10,551 nucleotides of DNA from JBDUDR01 sp040002845. GTDB lineage: Bacteria > Actinomycetota > Actinomycetes > Propionibacteriales > Nocardioidaceae. Of this stretch, positions 1-6,897 are shown one piece after another; the stretch's first letter is position 1, and every line of letters begins with the position of its first letter. Location of the stretch: assembly GCA_040002845.1 (NCBI GenBank), contig JBDUDR010000102.1, positions 1 through 10,551 on the forward strand, read 5' to 3'. The notes under the pieces were generated by a model. It made no database searches. It was not told the origin of the DNA and saw nothing but the letters and a program-made list of their open reading frames with translations. The position numbers and the translations under genes were made by a program.

Positions 1-225
1 GGGGTACTACTTCAGATCGTCTCTGGTGTGCTGCTGGTGGGAGTCCTCGAGAGCAATGACTCGGTCGAGCTGAGCACCGCGAAGATCGAGGTGAAGTTCG
101 CCGTGGCTTTGGTGGTCGCGCTGCTGTGTTGGACAAATCGGCGCAAGCCGACCATCCCTGATGGCCTGTTCGTCGGGATCGTTGGTCTCACTCTGGCCAA
201 CGTGGGGGTAGCCGTCTTCTGGTGA
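1..225 (+). CDS. Small integral membrane protein, 3' end only
   Basis: The reading frame is open from the left edge to a TGA at 223-225, so the gene starts outside the window. A GTG at 28 is the first start codon visible but lies inside a hydrophobic stretch, so it is unlikely to be the true start. The visible 74 residues hold a hydrophobic run at the edge (QIVSGVLLVGVL), a polar segment, a helix-like stretch (VKFAVALVVALLC), a short basic loop (TNRRKP) and a last hydrophobic segment (LFVGIVGLTLANVGVAVFW). This fits the last two or three membrane segments of a small inner-membrane protein. I do not recognise the family. It ends 21 bp from the stop of the convergent YjbR-like gene. Confidence 0.6.
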   Translation, partial: GVLLQIVSGVLLVGVLESNDSVELSTAKIEVKFAVALVVALLCWTNRRKPTIPDGLFVGIVGLTLANVGVAVFW

Positions 226-246
226 GCCGCCTCCGCGACTCAGGAC

Positions 247-642
247 CTAGCCGCGTCTTGCGCTCGACGGGTCGTCGGCTTCGTCAAGGTCGCCGACGAG
301 CGCCTTCGGGGCGCGCATCCGCCACGCGTCGATCACGAGCTCCACCAGGCGTTCAACATTCACCTCCGCCAGCCGCAGCATCACCAGCGGCCAGCCGTCG
401 TAGGCGGGTGTCGTGAAAAAGACCTCGGGCTCGCCGAGCAGAAGAGCCTGCCTCTCGGCCTCGTCGCCGACGAACAGCACCGCGCTGTCGGTCCGGATGA
501 GCCGCGGCTTGCCCGGTCTGCGCTCGGGGTAGGACCAGACGAACCCCTTGTCGGCCACCCGGAAGTCGAAGCCGTCGCTCTCGATCTCCACCACGTGAGG
601 CAGGGCCAGCGCGATGCAGCGTACGTCGTCGGCGTCAGCCAT
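247..642 (-). CDS. MmcQ/YjbR family (DUF419) protein
   Basis: This 131-residue protein has the MmcQ/YjbR layout: an N-terminal helix with the 'ALALPHVVE' turn, a beta-rich middle (FDFRVADKGFVWSY, then LIRTDSAVLFVGDEAERQALL), the segment PEVFFTTPAYDGWPLVMLRL, and a C-terminal helix LVELVIDAWRMRAPKAL. Family members adopt a compact CyaY-like fold and are often described as possible DNA-binding proteins, but their function is not established. The ATG at 642 is preferred over a start 18 codons upstream because the extra residues do not fit the family and a GGA lies about 8 nt before this ATG. It follows the amidase gene by 57 bp on the same strand. The tail after 'KALVGDL' is acidic and probably disordered. 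Confidence 0.75.
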   Translation of the reverse strand: MADADDVRCIALALPHVVEIESDGFDFRVADKGFVWSYPERRPGKPRLIRTDSAVLFVGDEAERQALLLGEPEVFFTTPAYDGWPLVMLRLAEVNVERLVELVIDAWRMRAPKALVGDLDEADDPSSARRG

Positions 643-699
643 CGAGGTCCATCCTGGATCGCGCCACCCGCATGCCCACAGGCTAGGCGCCGCCACGGG

Positions 700-1815
700 C
701 TAGCCGACGAAGATGTCCTCGGGGAGGAAAGCGGAGACGAGCATGTTCGGGACGTCGACCAGTTGGCTGATCTTGAGGTCGACGGCGACGCTGCAGATGG
801 CATAGGCCTGCTGACCGGTCCAGCCGCGTTCAACCAGATGGTCGATCATGTTGAGCAGCGCGTTCCGGGCCGCAAGGGTTGCGTCCTCGGCGCGGTTCTC
901 ACCGTCCCGGGTCACCGAGATACCGGTGGTGGCGTAGAACCTGCGCGGTGCAGCGTACTCGGGCGGCAGATAGTAGTCCTCGCGGGTGAACCGCAAGTCG
1001 CGGATACCCTTCTCCGCGGCCCTGCCTTTATGCAGCCCGAAGCGCACCCGGAGGGTGGCGCGCATCTCAATGGCCGTGCCACAGGTTTCGCAGTCCCCCT
1101 GGGCGAAGTGAGCGTCGCCGGCTGAGAACAGAGCGCCTGGAGTGTCCACGGGAATGAGCAATCGGGCCCCCTTGCCGAGCTGCTTGATATCGACGTTTCC
1201 GGCCTGCTCGCGAGGTGGAATCGTTCGCAGCCCCTCCGCAGCGATATGCGGGTCGTCGGGCACGGCGGACGCGGTCGACGGCGGCAGCACGAAGCCGCCG
1301 CGGTCGAGCAGCGCCTGCTCCCGCTCAGCCGTCGCGGCGAGCAGGGCATGCCCGGGCGTCAGACCGATGGTGCCCATGAAGGGCGAGCCTGGGATCCGAA
1401 GACCGGGCAGCTCGGGCGACGTTGCCCAACCGTCGGCGATGACCCAGGTGACCTTGAACGGTTCCGGGAACATGTCGCGAAGGAAGCCGAAGCCCGGGAC
1501 CTGCACCGTGTAGCCGTACCGGTCGGGCTCGACGTCGAGGATCTCGACCTCGAGCAGGTCGCCCGGCTCGGCTCCCTCCACATGGACCGGACCGGTGAGC
1601 GGGTGCACGACATCGAGATTGGGTGCGGCGACCGCCTGCAATGTCGCGGCGGGGCCCATCTGCCCGTCGAAGGCGTCCCGCGTCTCCAGGACGACCTCGT
1701 CCCCCGGCTCACAGCGCACTACTGGCGAGATGTCGGGGTGCCAGCGGTTGTGACCAGTGTTCGGCTCCTCCAGCAGTGTCTTGTTCCAGTCGATCCGGAT
1801 CTCATGGATGGCCAT
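700..1815 (-). CDS. Acetamidase/formamidase family protein (FmdA/AmdA)
   Basis: This 371-residue protein has the FmdA/AmdA signature throughout: the N-terminal pattern TGHNRWHPDISPVVRCEPGD (20-39), HPLTGPVHVEGAEPGDLLEVEI (71-92), and the best-conserved block REQAGNVDIKQLGKGARLLI (202-221) followed by VDTPGALFSAGDAHFAQGD (223-241) and CGTAIE (245-250). Members hydrolyse formamide, acetamide or related short amides to the carboxylate and ammonia in the cytoplasm. The exact substrate cannot be read from sequence. The length matches the family (about 300-410 residues), so it looks complete. The ATG at 1815 is preceded by GAAAGG about 9 nt upstream (complement of 1824-1829). It lies 131 bp downstream of the PIG-L deacetylase gene on the same strand. 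A deacylase next to an amidase suggests a shared role in amide or N-acyl compound use, which is inference only. Confidence 0.88.
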   Translation of the reverse strand: MAIHEIRIDWNKTLLEEPNTGHNRWHPDISPVVRCEPGDEVVLETRDAFDGQMGPAATLQAVAAPNLDVVHPLTGPVHVEGAEPGDLLEVEILDVEPDRYGYTVQVPGFGFLRDMFPEPFKVTWVIADGWATSPELPGLRIPGSPFMGTIGLTPGHALLAATAEREQALLDRGGFVLPPSTASAVPDDPHIAAEGLRTIPPREQAGNVDIKQLGKGARLLIPVDTPGALFSAGDAHFAQGDCETCGTAIEMRATLRVRFGLHKGRAAEKGIRDLRFTREDYYLPPEYAAPRRFYATTGISVTRDGENRAEDATLAARNALLNMIDHLVERGWTGQQAYAICSVAVDLKISQLVDVPNMLVSAFLPEDIFVG

Positions 1816-1946
1816 GCCGCCTGCCTTTCATCGACCTTGCGATCGTTGCACCAAGCGGCGTTCGGCGGTAGGGGCGATGCGTTGGCACAGACGCCGACCT
1901 CAAGCCACAGGGAGAGCGGCGGCAGCGCAGGAACATTCCATGAGGT

Positions 1947-2684
1947 CTAGCCGGTGGTCGTGGCGAGGAACGCCTCCGCAAGGCGACCTGGCCAGCCGGC
2001 TGCAAGCGCGTTGGCCGACATGAAGCCTCGCATGCGGGGCTCGATGGCCGCCGGATCGGGATGTTGCGACACGTGCGCCAGGATGGCCGCCAGCTTGCGG
2101 TCGAACGTGTCCGTCACGTCCATGTACAGGTTGACCTCCCGATGAGCCGTCACCCAGGTCTGCTGTACCGTCCACGGCTCCAACCCCTGCTCGAGCAGAT
2201 CAGGGAACGCGAAGGGGTTGCGCGCCGCCGGGTAGATCGCCCGGATCGTCGCCTCGCCGGCAGCGAGGTGGTCCGGGTGGCTGCGACCGATGCGGCTCCA
2301 ATCCCGCTCGGGACTGGGCATCATCACGCGCTGCGGGCGTACGTCGCGGATCACGGCTGTGATGTCGCGAACCAGTTCGCGAGTGACTTCGAGCTCCCCG
2401 TCCATGCCGCCGAGGAACCGCAGGTCCGTCACCCCAACGACCTCGGCCGCGTTGGTCTGCTCATCGCGGCGGATCTTGGCGATCTCGGTGCGCGGAGTCG
2501 TTGGGTCGAAGCCGCCGGCCTGCCCGTCTGTACACAGGCAGTAGGTCACGTCGATTCCAGCGTCCGTCCACGTCGCGACCGTCCCTGCCACGCCGAAGTC
2601 GACGTCGTCGGGGTGGGCGACCACTGCCAGGACACGCTCGACTCCGTCGTTCAGCCGCTCAAGATCTGTGGCGACGCTCGTCAC
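1947..2684 (-). CDS. PIG-L / LmbE-like zinc deacetylase
   Basis: This 245-residue protein has the PIG-L family hallmarks: VVAHPDDVDFG (21-31), giving His24 and Asp27 as likely zinc ligands and Asp26 as likely general base, and SHPDH (135-139), giving His139 as the third ligand. Family members (MshB, Mca, GlcNAc-PI de-N-acetylase) remove acyl groups from N-acyl-amino sugars or mycothiol conjugates. The AHPDDVDFG form belongs to an uncharacterised actinobacterial subgroup rather than to MshB proper. I chose the GTG at 2684 because the upstream extension to 2942 is low-complexity, runs into the neighbouring gene and lacks family similarity. No clear Shine-Dalgarno precedes the GTG. A TAGCCT box (complement of 2693-2698) ends 8 nt before it, which would fit a leaderless transcript. 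It is divergent from the PheS-like gene. Confidence 0.85.
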   Translation of the reverse strand: MTSVATDLERLNDGVERVLAVVAHPDDVDFGVAGTVATWTDAGIDVTYCLCTDGQAGGFDPTTPRTEIAKIRRDEQTNAAEVVGVTDLRFLGGMDGELEVTRELVRDITAVIRDVRPQRVMMPSPERDWSRIGRSHPDHLAAGEATIRAIYPAARNPFAFPDLLEQGLEPWTVQQTWVTAHREVNLYMDVTDTFDRKLAAILAHVSQHPDPAAIEPRMRGFMSANALAAGWPGRLAEAFLATTTG

Positions 2685-2759
2685 AACGCTGAAGGCTACT
2701 TGGGTGGGCCCCTGCGCCTGTTCATCCCCACGCAGTCCAATAGCGGTGGACAGGACGGT

Positions 2760-2765
2760 TATCCT
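2760..2765 (+). promoter_or_regulatory. Possible -10 box (TATCCT) for a leaderless transcript
   Basis: TATCCT matches the TANNNT pattern of actinobacterial sigma-70-type -10 boxes. It ends 6 nt before the ATG at 2772, the spacing expected if transcription starts at or next to that ATG. I see no good -35 hexamer. It would drive the structured leader of the PheS-like gene. Confidence 0.35.
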
Positions 2766-2771
2766 GGGGAC

Positions 2772-2852
2772 ATGAGTACGGCAGCGCAGCGATTCATGCG
2801 CCCCCGACCGGCGATCGGCCGCTCGGGGCGTGCTGTCACGCGCTGCTCCTGA
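2772..2852 (+). CDS. Possible 26-codon leader peptide (uORF) upstream of the PheS-like gene
   Basis: An ATG at 2772 opens 26 codons closed by TGA at 2850-2852. The peptide has six arginines, most of them in its second half (from RFMRPRPAIGR to TRCS), and one phenylalanine. The nearby GGGGA is only 1 nt from the ATG, too close for a normal ribosome-binding site, so leaderless translation from the TATCCT promoter would be required. The TGA lies inside the left arm (2846-2855) of the hairpin that covers the ribosome-binding site of the gene at 2913. A ribosome finishing the peptide would therefore sit on that arm. The geometry suggests a regulatory role, but coding is not proven and an open frame this short can occur by chance. 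Confidence 0.35.
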   Translation: MSTAAQRFMRPRPAIGRSGRAVTRCS

Positions 2853-2905
2853 CGGACGACCTGGTCGGGGGAGTCCCCATCGACCAGATTCGGACCCGTC
2901 AGGAG
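2846..2905 (+). promoter_or_regulatory. Nested hairpin that sequesters the ribosome-binding site of the PheS-like gene
   Basis: CTCCTGACGG (2846-2855) is perfectly complementary to CCGTCAGGAG (2896-2905). The right arm ends in AGGAG, the Shine-Dalgarno sequence 7 nt before the ATG at 2913. Between these arms a second perfect 7-bp stem, CTGGTCG (2861-2867) with CGACCAG (2881-2887), is capped by GGGG (2868-2871) with CCCC (2875-2878) and a 3-nt loop. In total 21 base pairs are packed into 60 nt. No U-run follows, so it is not an intrinsic terminator. The arrangement points to control of translation initiation, perhaps by the uORF or a ligand. Confidence 0.6.
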
Positions 2906-2912
2906 TCATCTC

Positions 2913-4067
2913 ATGTCCACCACTGCTCATGCCGTTCCTCATGCCCTTTCCGCGCAGGCGCTAGCCGAGGCGCTGCGCGTACCTGACCTAACCCAACCCG
3001 CCAACGGTCCCCATGCATTGCAGACGCTCGTCGCCGATGCGACCAACGCACTCACCAACGCCTGGGGATGCACGGCAAGCCTCGTTCGGCTACCGGCGAT
3101 CGTGGCTGTCGCGGACAACTACGAATTGCTGGGCTACAGCCCCCACGCAGTCACCCGCGACTCTCGCTACACGAGGTACGTCGACGCCGACCGCATGCTG
3201 CGCAGCCACACCTCGGCGGCGATCCCCGTTGCCCTGCGATCCATCAGTACGACACCCTCGGCGGACCGCCTCGACGACCAGGTCGTGGCCGTGCCCGGGA
3301 TGTGTTACCGCCGCGACTCGATAGACCGGCTGCACACGGGAACTCCCCACCAGCTCGACATCTGGCGCATCGTGCGTGGCCCAGAGATGCAGCCGGACGA
3401 TCTGCGCCAGATGGTCAGGTTGCTCGTCGAGACCCTGTTGCCGGGGCACGAGTGGCGCCTTACGTCAAGCCCGCACCCCTATACCGTCGGCGGGCGGCAG
3501 GTCGACGTCCGTGACCCGGGTCGGGACGACCCCTGGGTAGAGATCGCGGAATGTGGTCTGGCCGATACGGCCCTGTTGCATCGATGCGGACTCGGCCCGG
3601 ACTGGAGCGGGCTGGCGATCGGGCTCGGCCTGGACCGCTTGCTGATGCTTCGCAAGGGGATCCCAGACATCCGACTGCTCCGGTCCGGCGACCCGCGAGT
3701 TGCCAGCCAGATGCTCGATCTCGAGCCGTACCGCCCCGTCTCGACGATGCCGCCGATTGCCCGGGACCTGTCGGTGGCGGTTGATCCCGGCCGGGACGAG
3801 GAGACGATCGGGGACACGGTACGCGAGGCGTTGGGAACCGACTCCGACGTGCTCGAGTCGGTCACCGTGCTCTCGCGGACCGAGTACGACGCACTCCCAG
3901 TCGCGGCACGGGAGCGGCTCGGCATCCGGCCCGGGCAGGTCAACGTACTGCTGAGGATGGTGCTGCGCGCGCTCGACAAGACGATGACCGACTCGGACGC
4001 CAATGTGCTGCGGGACCTCATCTACGACGCTGTGCATGAGGGGGACGCGCCGCTGGCCGGCTCCTGA
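2913..4067 (+). CDS. srmL: Stand-alone PheS-like ligase (class II synthetase core plus FDX-ACB domain)
   Basis: This 384-residue protein looks like the catalytic half of phenylalanyl-tRNA synthetase alpha fused to the anticodon-binding domain normally found on the beta subunit, the layout of monomeric mitochondrial PheRS. Visible parts are motif 1-like MLRSHTS (95-101), motif 2-like YRRDSID...HQLDIW (132-151), motif 3 GLGLDRLLMLRKGIPDIR (237-254) with Arg242, and an FDX-ACB domain (about 272-375, including RDLSVAVD). The N-terminal tRNA-binding coiled coil of bacterial PheS is absent and no PheT-like partner is in the window. Where PheS has FPFTEPSAEVDV this protein has HPYTVGGRQVDV (188-199), so both ring-stacking phenylalanines are replaced. 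It is therefore probably not the housekeeping synthetase. I recall a family named PheS-related mystery ligase (SrmL); the symbol rests on that recollection. AGGAG lies 7 nt before the ATG, inside a hairpin. Confidence 0.8.
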   Translation: MSTTAHAVPHALSAQALAEALRVPDLTQPANGPHALQTLVADATNALTNAWGCTASLVRLPAIVAVADNYELLGYSPHAVTRDSRYTRYVDADRMLRSHTSAAIPVALRSISTTPSADRLDDQVVAVPGMCYRRDSIDRLHTGTPHQLDIWRIVRGPEMQPDDLRQMVRLLVETLLPGHEWRLTSSPHPYTVGGRQVDVRDPGRDDPWVEIAECGLADTALLHRCGLGPDWSGLAIGLGLDRLLMLRKGIPDIRLLRSGDPRVASQMLDLEPYRPVSTMPPIARDLSVAVDPGRDEETIGDTVREALGTDSDVLESVTVLSRTEYDALPVAARERLGIRPGQVNVLLRMVLRALDKTMTDSDANVLRDLIYDAVHEGDAPLAGS

Positions 4068-4081
4068 GTGGCTCGGCCAGG

Positions 4082-4113
4082 GTGTCCGCACGCGGCCGTA
4101 GGCTGTGGGACAC
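4082..4113 (+). promoter_or_regulatory. Inverted repeat covering the pcrA ribosome-binding site
   Basis: GTGTCC (4082-4087) pairs with GGACAC (4108-4113), and after a bulged G the CAC at 4089-4091 pairs with GTG at 4105-4107. This makes a 9-bp stem with one bulge and a 13-nt loop. The 3' arm contains the GGGA ribosome-binding site and stops 1 nt before the ATG at 4115. It could damp pcrA translation unless opened. It is a modest structure for such GC-rich DNA. Confidence 0.4.
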
Positions 4114-4114
4114 G

Positions 4115-6541
4115 ATGAGTGTGATGTTCCCGATCCCCGATCTCGCCGTCCAAACGGCCTCGGTCAGCGACCCCGCGGACGGCGAAGAGGCCGGCGCGGA
4201 AGCGCAGGCCCGCCGACGGCGCATCACGCCTGACGAGATCCTGTCCGGTCTCAACCAGTCACAGCGAGCGGCTGTCGTGCACGAAGGGTCGCCGCTGCTG
4301 GTGGTGGCCGGAGCCGGCTCGGGCAAGACTCGGGTGCTCACCCGGCGGATCGCCTGGCTGCTCGCCGAGCGAGGCGTCCATCCCGGCTCCATCCTCGCGA
4401 TCACGTTCACCAACAAGGCGGCCGCCGAGATGCGCGAGCGGGTCGGTGAGCTGGTTGGCGGCCGGGCCAAGATCATGTGGGTCTCGACATTCCACTCGGC
4501 CTGCGTCCGCATCCTGCGGCGGGAGATCTCTCGTTTCGGGTACAAGTCGACGTTTTCCATCTACGACGACGCCGACTCGCGACGCCTGATGACCCTGGTC
4601 TGCCGCGATCTCGACCTGGATCCGAAGCGCTACAACCCGCGTCAGGTCCTCAACTACGTGAGCAATGCGAAGAACGAGCTGCTCGACAGCGACGCGATGG
4701 CCAAGCGTGCGAAGAACCACCTCGAGCAGACGTTCGCCGAGTGCTACGCGAGCTATCAAGCGCGGTTGCGCGAGGCCAACGCACTGGACTTCGACGATCT
4801 CATCATGAGGGCAGTGCACCTGTTCCAGGCGTTCCCGGACGTGCGCGAGACCCACCGCCGCCGGTTCCGGCATGTGCTGGTCGACGAATACCAAGACACC
4901 AACCACGCGCAGTACGCCTTGGTCCGGGAGCTCTGCGGGCCGTCCCCGTCCAAGCGGACGGTGGACGGCGATCTGTTGGGTGCCCAGTCGAAGGAGCCCG
5001 TGTCCGCCTCCGACGACGAGTCGCCTGCGGTCGAGCCGGCCGAGCTGATGGTGGTGGGGGACGCCGACCAGTCCATCTACGCGTTCCGCGGGGCGTCGAT
5101 CCGCAACATCTTGCAGTTCGAGCTCGACTTTCCCAGCGCGCGCACCGTGGTGCTCGAGCAGAACTACCGCTCGACCCAGACGATCCTGTCGGTGGCCAAC
5201 GCGGTGATCAGTCGCAACCCCAACCGCAAGCCCAAGAACCTGTGGTCCGACGCGGGCGACGGTGACCGCATCGTCGGTTACGTCGCCGACGACGAGCACG
5301 ACGAGGCACAGTTCGTCGCAGACGAGATCGACAGTCTCAGCGACCGGGGAGCTGCCAAGCCCGGCGAAGTGGCGATCTTCTACCGGACCAACGCACAGAG
5401 CCGAGTGTTCGAGGAGATCTTCATCCGCGTCGGCATGCCTTACAAGGTCGTCGGGGGCGTCCGGTTCTACGAGCGGCGCGAGGTCCGTGATGCGCTCGCC
5501 TATCTGCGGTTGCTGGTCAACCCGACAGACACTGTCTCGCTGCGACGCATTCTCAACGTACCCAGGCGGGGCATCGGCGATCGCGCGGAGGCGTGCATGA
5601 CCGCGCTGGCCAGTCAGGAGCGCATCACGTTCTGGGACGCGTTGCGCCGCGCGGCTGAAGCTCCAGGCATGAACACCAGGTCGCTCAATGCGATAAACGC
5701 ATTCGTTGCGCTGATAGACGACCTGCAGATGTTGGTCGACTCGGGGGCTCCCGCTGACGACGTGCTGGAGGCGGTGCTGTCGCGCAGCGGATACCTCATG
5801 GAGCTGGAGGAGTCGACAGACCCGCAGGACGAGACCCGAGTGGAGAACCTCGCCGAGCTGGTGGCCGTCGCGCGCGAGTTCACCGATGACAACCCCGCCG
5901 GATCGCTGGGCGACTTCTTGGAACGGGTCGCGCTGGTGGCCGACTCCGACCAGATCCCCGACGCCGACACCGACGGCTCGGGTGTGGTCACCTTGATGAC
6001 GCTGCACACCGCCAAGGGCCTCGAGTTCCCTGTGGTGTTCCTCACCGGGCTGGAGGACGGCGTGTTTCCTCACGTACGCGCACTCGGAGATGCCAACGAG
6101 CTGGAGGAGGAGCGGCGGCTCGCCTACGTCGGCCTCACCCGGGCCCGTGAGCGCCTGTACGTGTCGCGTGCTGTCGTGCGATCTGCCTGGGGTGCACCGC
6201 AGCACAACCCGCAGTCGCGGTTCCTCGCCGAGATTCCCGAGCCGCTGATCGACTGGCGCCGCACCGAAGCGGCGCAGACCAGCTGGGCCCCGTCATCGGT
6301 CAGTGCGCGTCGTGTGGACAAGCGGCCGGCGGCCAACTTCACCACCACCGTCAACTCGACCAATCAGACTCGCCCGACGCCCAACCTGTCCCCCGGAGAC
6401 CGGGTCGTGCACGACTCGTTCGGCATGGGGACGGTGGTTTCCGTGCAGGGGCAAGCCGATCAAGCGGTCGCCGCCGTCGACTTCGGTAGCAATGGCGTCA
6501 AGCGTCTCTTGCTGCGCTATGCACCAGTGGAGAAGCTGTAG
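4115..6541 (+). CDS. pcrA: UvrD/PcrA-type superfamily 1A DNA helicase (UvrD1-like)
   Basis: An 808-residue ATP-dependent 3'-5' helicase of DNA repair and replication-fork restart. SF1A motifs appear in order: NQSQRAAV (Q motif region), Walker A AGAGSGKT (65-72), TFTNKAA, Walker B DEYQDTN (257-263), GDADQSIYAFRGA (315-327), NYRST (350-354), TLHTAKGLE (629-637) and RRLAYVGLTRARERLYV (667-683). The C-terminal 50 residues (from LSPGDRVVHDSFGMG) form the Tudor-like domain that binds RNA polymerase in PcrA relatives. An insert of about 34 mostly polar residues (276-309) separates motifs II and III. Cys494, in 'DRAEAC', may match the redox cysteine reported for mycobacterial UvrD1. The ATG at 4115 has GGGA 6 nt upstream and is preferred to GTG 4082, which lies in the inverted repeat. 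It follows the PheS-like gene by 47 bp on the same strand and may be co-transcribed with it. Confidence 0.95.
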   Translation: MSVMFPIPDLAVQTASVSDPADGEEAGAEAQARRRRITPDEILSGLNQSQRAAVVHEGSPLLVVAGAGSGKTRVLTRRIAWLLAERGVHPGSILAITFTNKAAAEMRERVGELVGGRAKIMWVSTFHSACVRILRREISRFGYKSTFSIYDDADSRRLMTLVCRDLDLDPKRYNPRQVLNYVSNAKNELLDSDAMAKRAKNHLEQTFAECYASYQARLREANALDFDDLIMRAVHLFQAFPDVRETHRRRFRHVLVDEYQDTNHAQYALVRELCGPSPSKRTVDGDLLGAQSKEPVSASDDESPAVEPAELMVVGDADQSIYAFRGASIRNILQFELDFPSARTVVLEQNYRSTQTILSVANAVISRNPNRKPKNLWSDAGDGDRIVGYVADDEHDEAQFVADEIDSLSDRGAAKPGEVAIFYRTNAQSRVFEEIFIRVGMPYKVVGGVRFYERREVRDALAYLRLLVNPTDTVSLRRILNVPRRGIGDRAEACMTALASQERITFWDALRRAAEAPGMNTRSLNAINAFVALIDDLQMLVDSGAPADDVLEAVLSRSGYLMELEESTDPQDETRVENLAELVAVAREFTDDNPAGSLGDFLERVALVADSDQIPDADTDGSGVVTLMTLHTAKGLEFPVVFLTGLEDGVFPHVRALGDANELEEERRLAYVGLTRARERLYVSRAVVRSAWGAPQHNPQSRFLAEIPEPLIDWRRTEAAQTSWAPSSVSARRVDKRPAANFTTTVNSTNQTRPTPNLSPGDRVVHDSFGMGTVVSVQGQADQAVAAVDFGSNGVKRLLLRYAPVEKL

Positions 6542-6678
6542 CCCCCGATCCGGCGCCAGCCCTCGGCCAACGTCCGCAAGACCGTGCGCGATAGAGGCTG
6601 TCGCAAAATGGCGCCGTCTCGTGCCACGCAGATACCCGTCCGAGCGGCGCCGGGCGGGTCCGCAGGGGCTGGCTCGGC

Positions 6679-6740
6679 CACAAAATGTGACGGTCATGCT
6701 GTACCGCCACCCGGCCGACTACCGTAACGTCGCATTTTGC
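6679..6740 (+). repeat. Palindromic intergenic repeat, copy 1
   Basis: A 62-bp unit whose ends pair: CAAAATGTGACG (6681-6692) with CGTCGCATTTTG (6728-6739), 12 bp with one G-U. Its reverse complement matches the unit at 7039-7099 at roughly 80% by eye, including the inner CCGACTACCG block. It lies inside the MITE-like segment. A further short relative, GCAAAATGGCGCCGTC, occurs at 6603-6618. Confidence 0.6.
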
Positions 6741-6831
6741 AAGGCCCGGCCGGGATCGGCGGTCCGGCAGCGCTCTCATCATCGTGTGGTACCCCCGAAC
6801 CCATGCCGCTGCAGTTCCACGCGTCCGCGAT

Positions 6832-6897
6832 GCATCGACAGGCTGTCTTTGGCGGTTCCAACCCCGCTCCATACGGCAATTCATAGCCTGTCGATGC
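6832..6897. repeat. 13-bp perfect inverted repeat with 40-nt loop
   Basis: GCATCGACAGGCT (6832-6844) is perfectly complementary to AGCCTGTCGATGC (6885-6897). It sits in the middle of the MITE-like segment in non-coding DNA. It shares GACAGGCT/AGCCTGTC wording with the outer repeats (GACAGCCT/AGGCTGTC) but is not the same sequence. It could form a hairpin in RNA or DNA. Confidence 0.6.

Noticed and set aside
2772..2852. Classical phenylalanine attenuator (as in E. coli pheST)
   Set aside because: The putative leader peptide has only one Phe codon, and no U-run follows the hairpin, so a pheST-like transcription attenuator is not supported.
2685..2942. N-terminal extension of the PIG-L deacetylase to 2942
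   Set aside because: The extra 86 residues are Arg/Pro/Ser-rich, lack family similarity and would overlap the start of the divergent PheS-like gene. GTG 2684 places AHPDD at the usual distance from the N-terminus.
4259..6205. 648-codon open frame on the minus strand
   Set aside because: It is antisense to pcrA, which has every SF1A motif. The minus frame shows only His/Val/Arg-rich shadow sequence, a common effect in GC-rich genes.
6850..6870. tRNA T-arm-like stretch (GCGGTTCCAACCCCGC)
   Set aside because: The loop does not match TTCRANY, and no acceptor, D-arm or anticodon arm can be placed around it.
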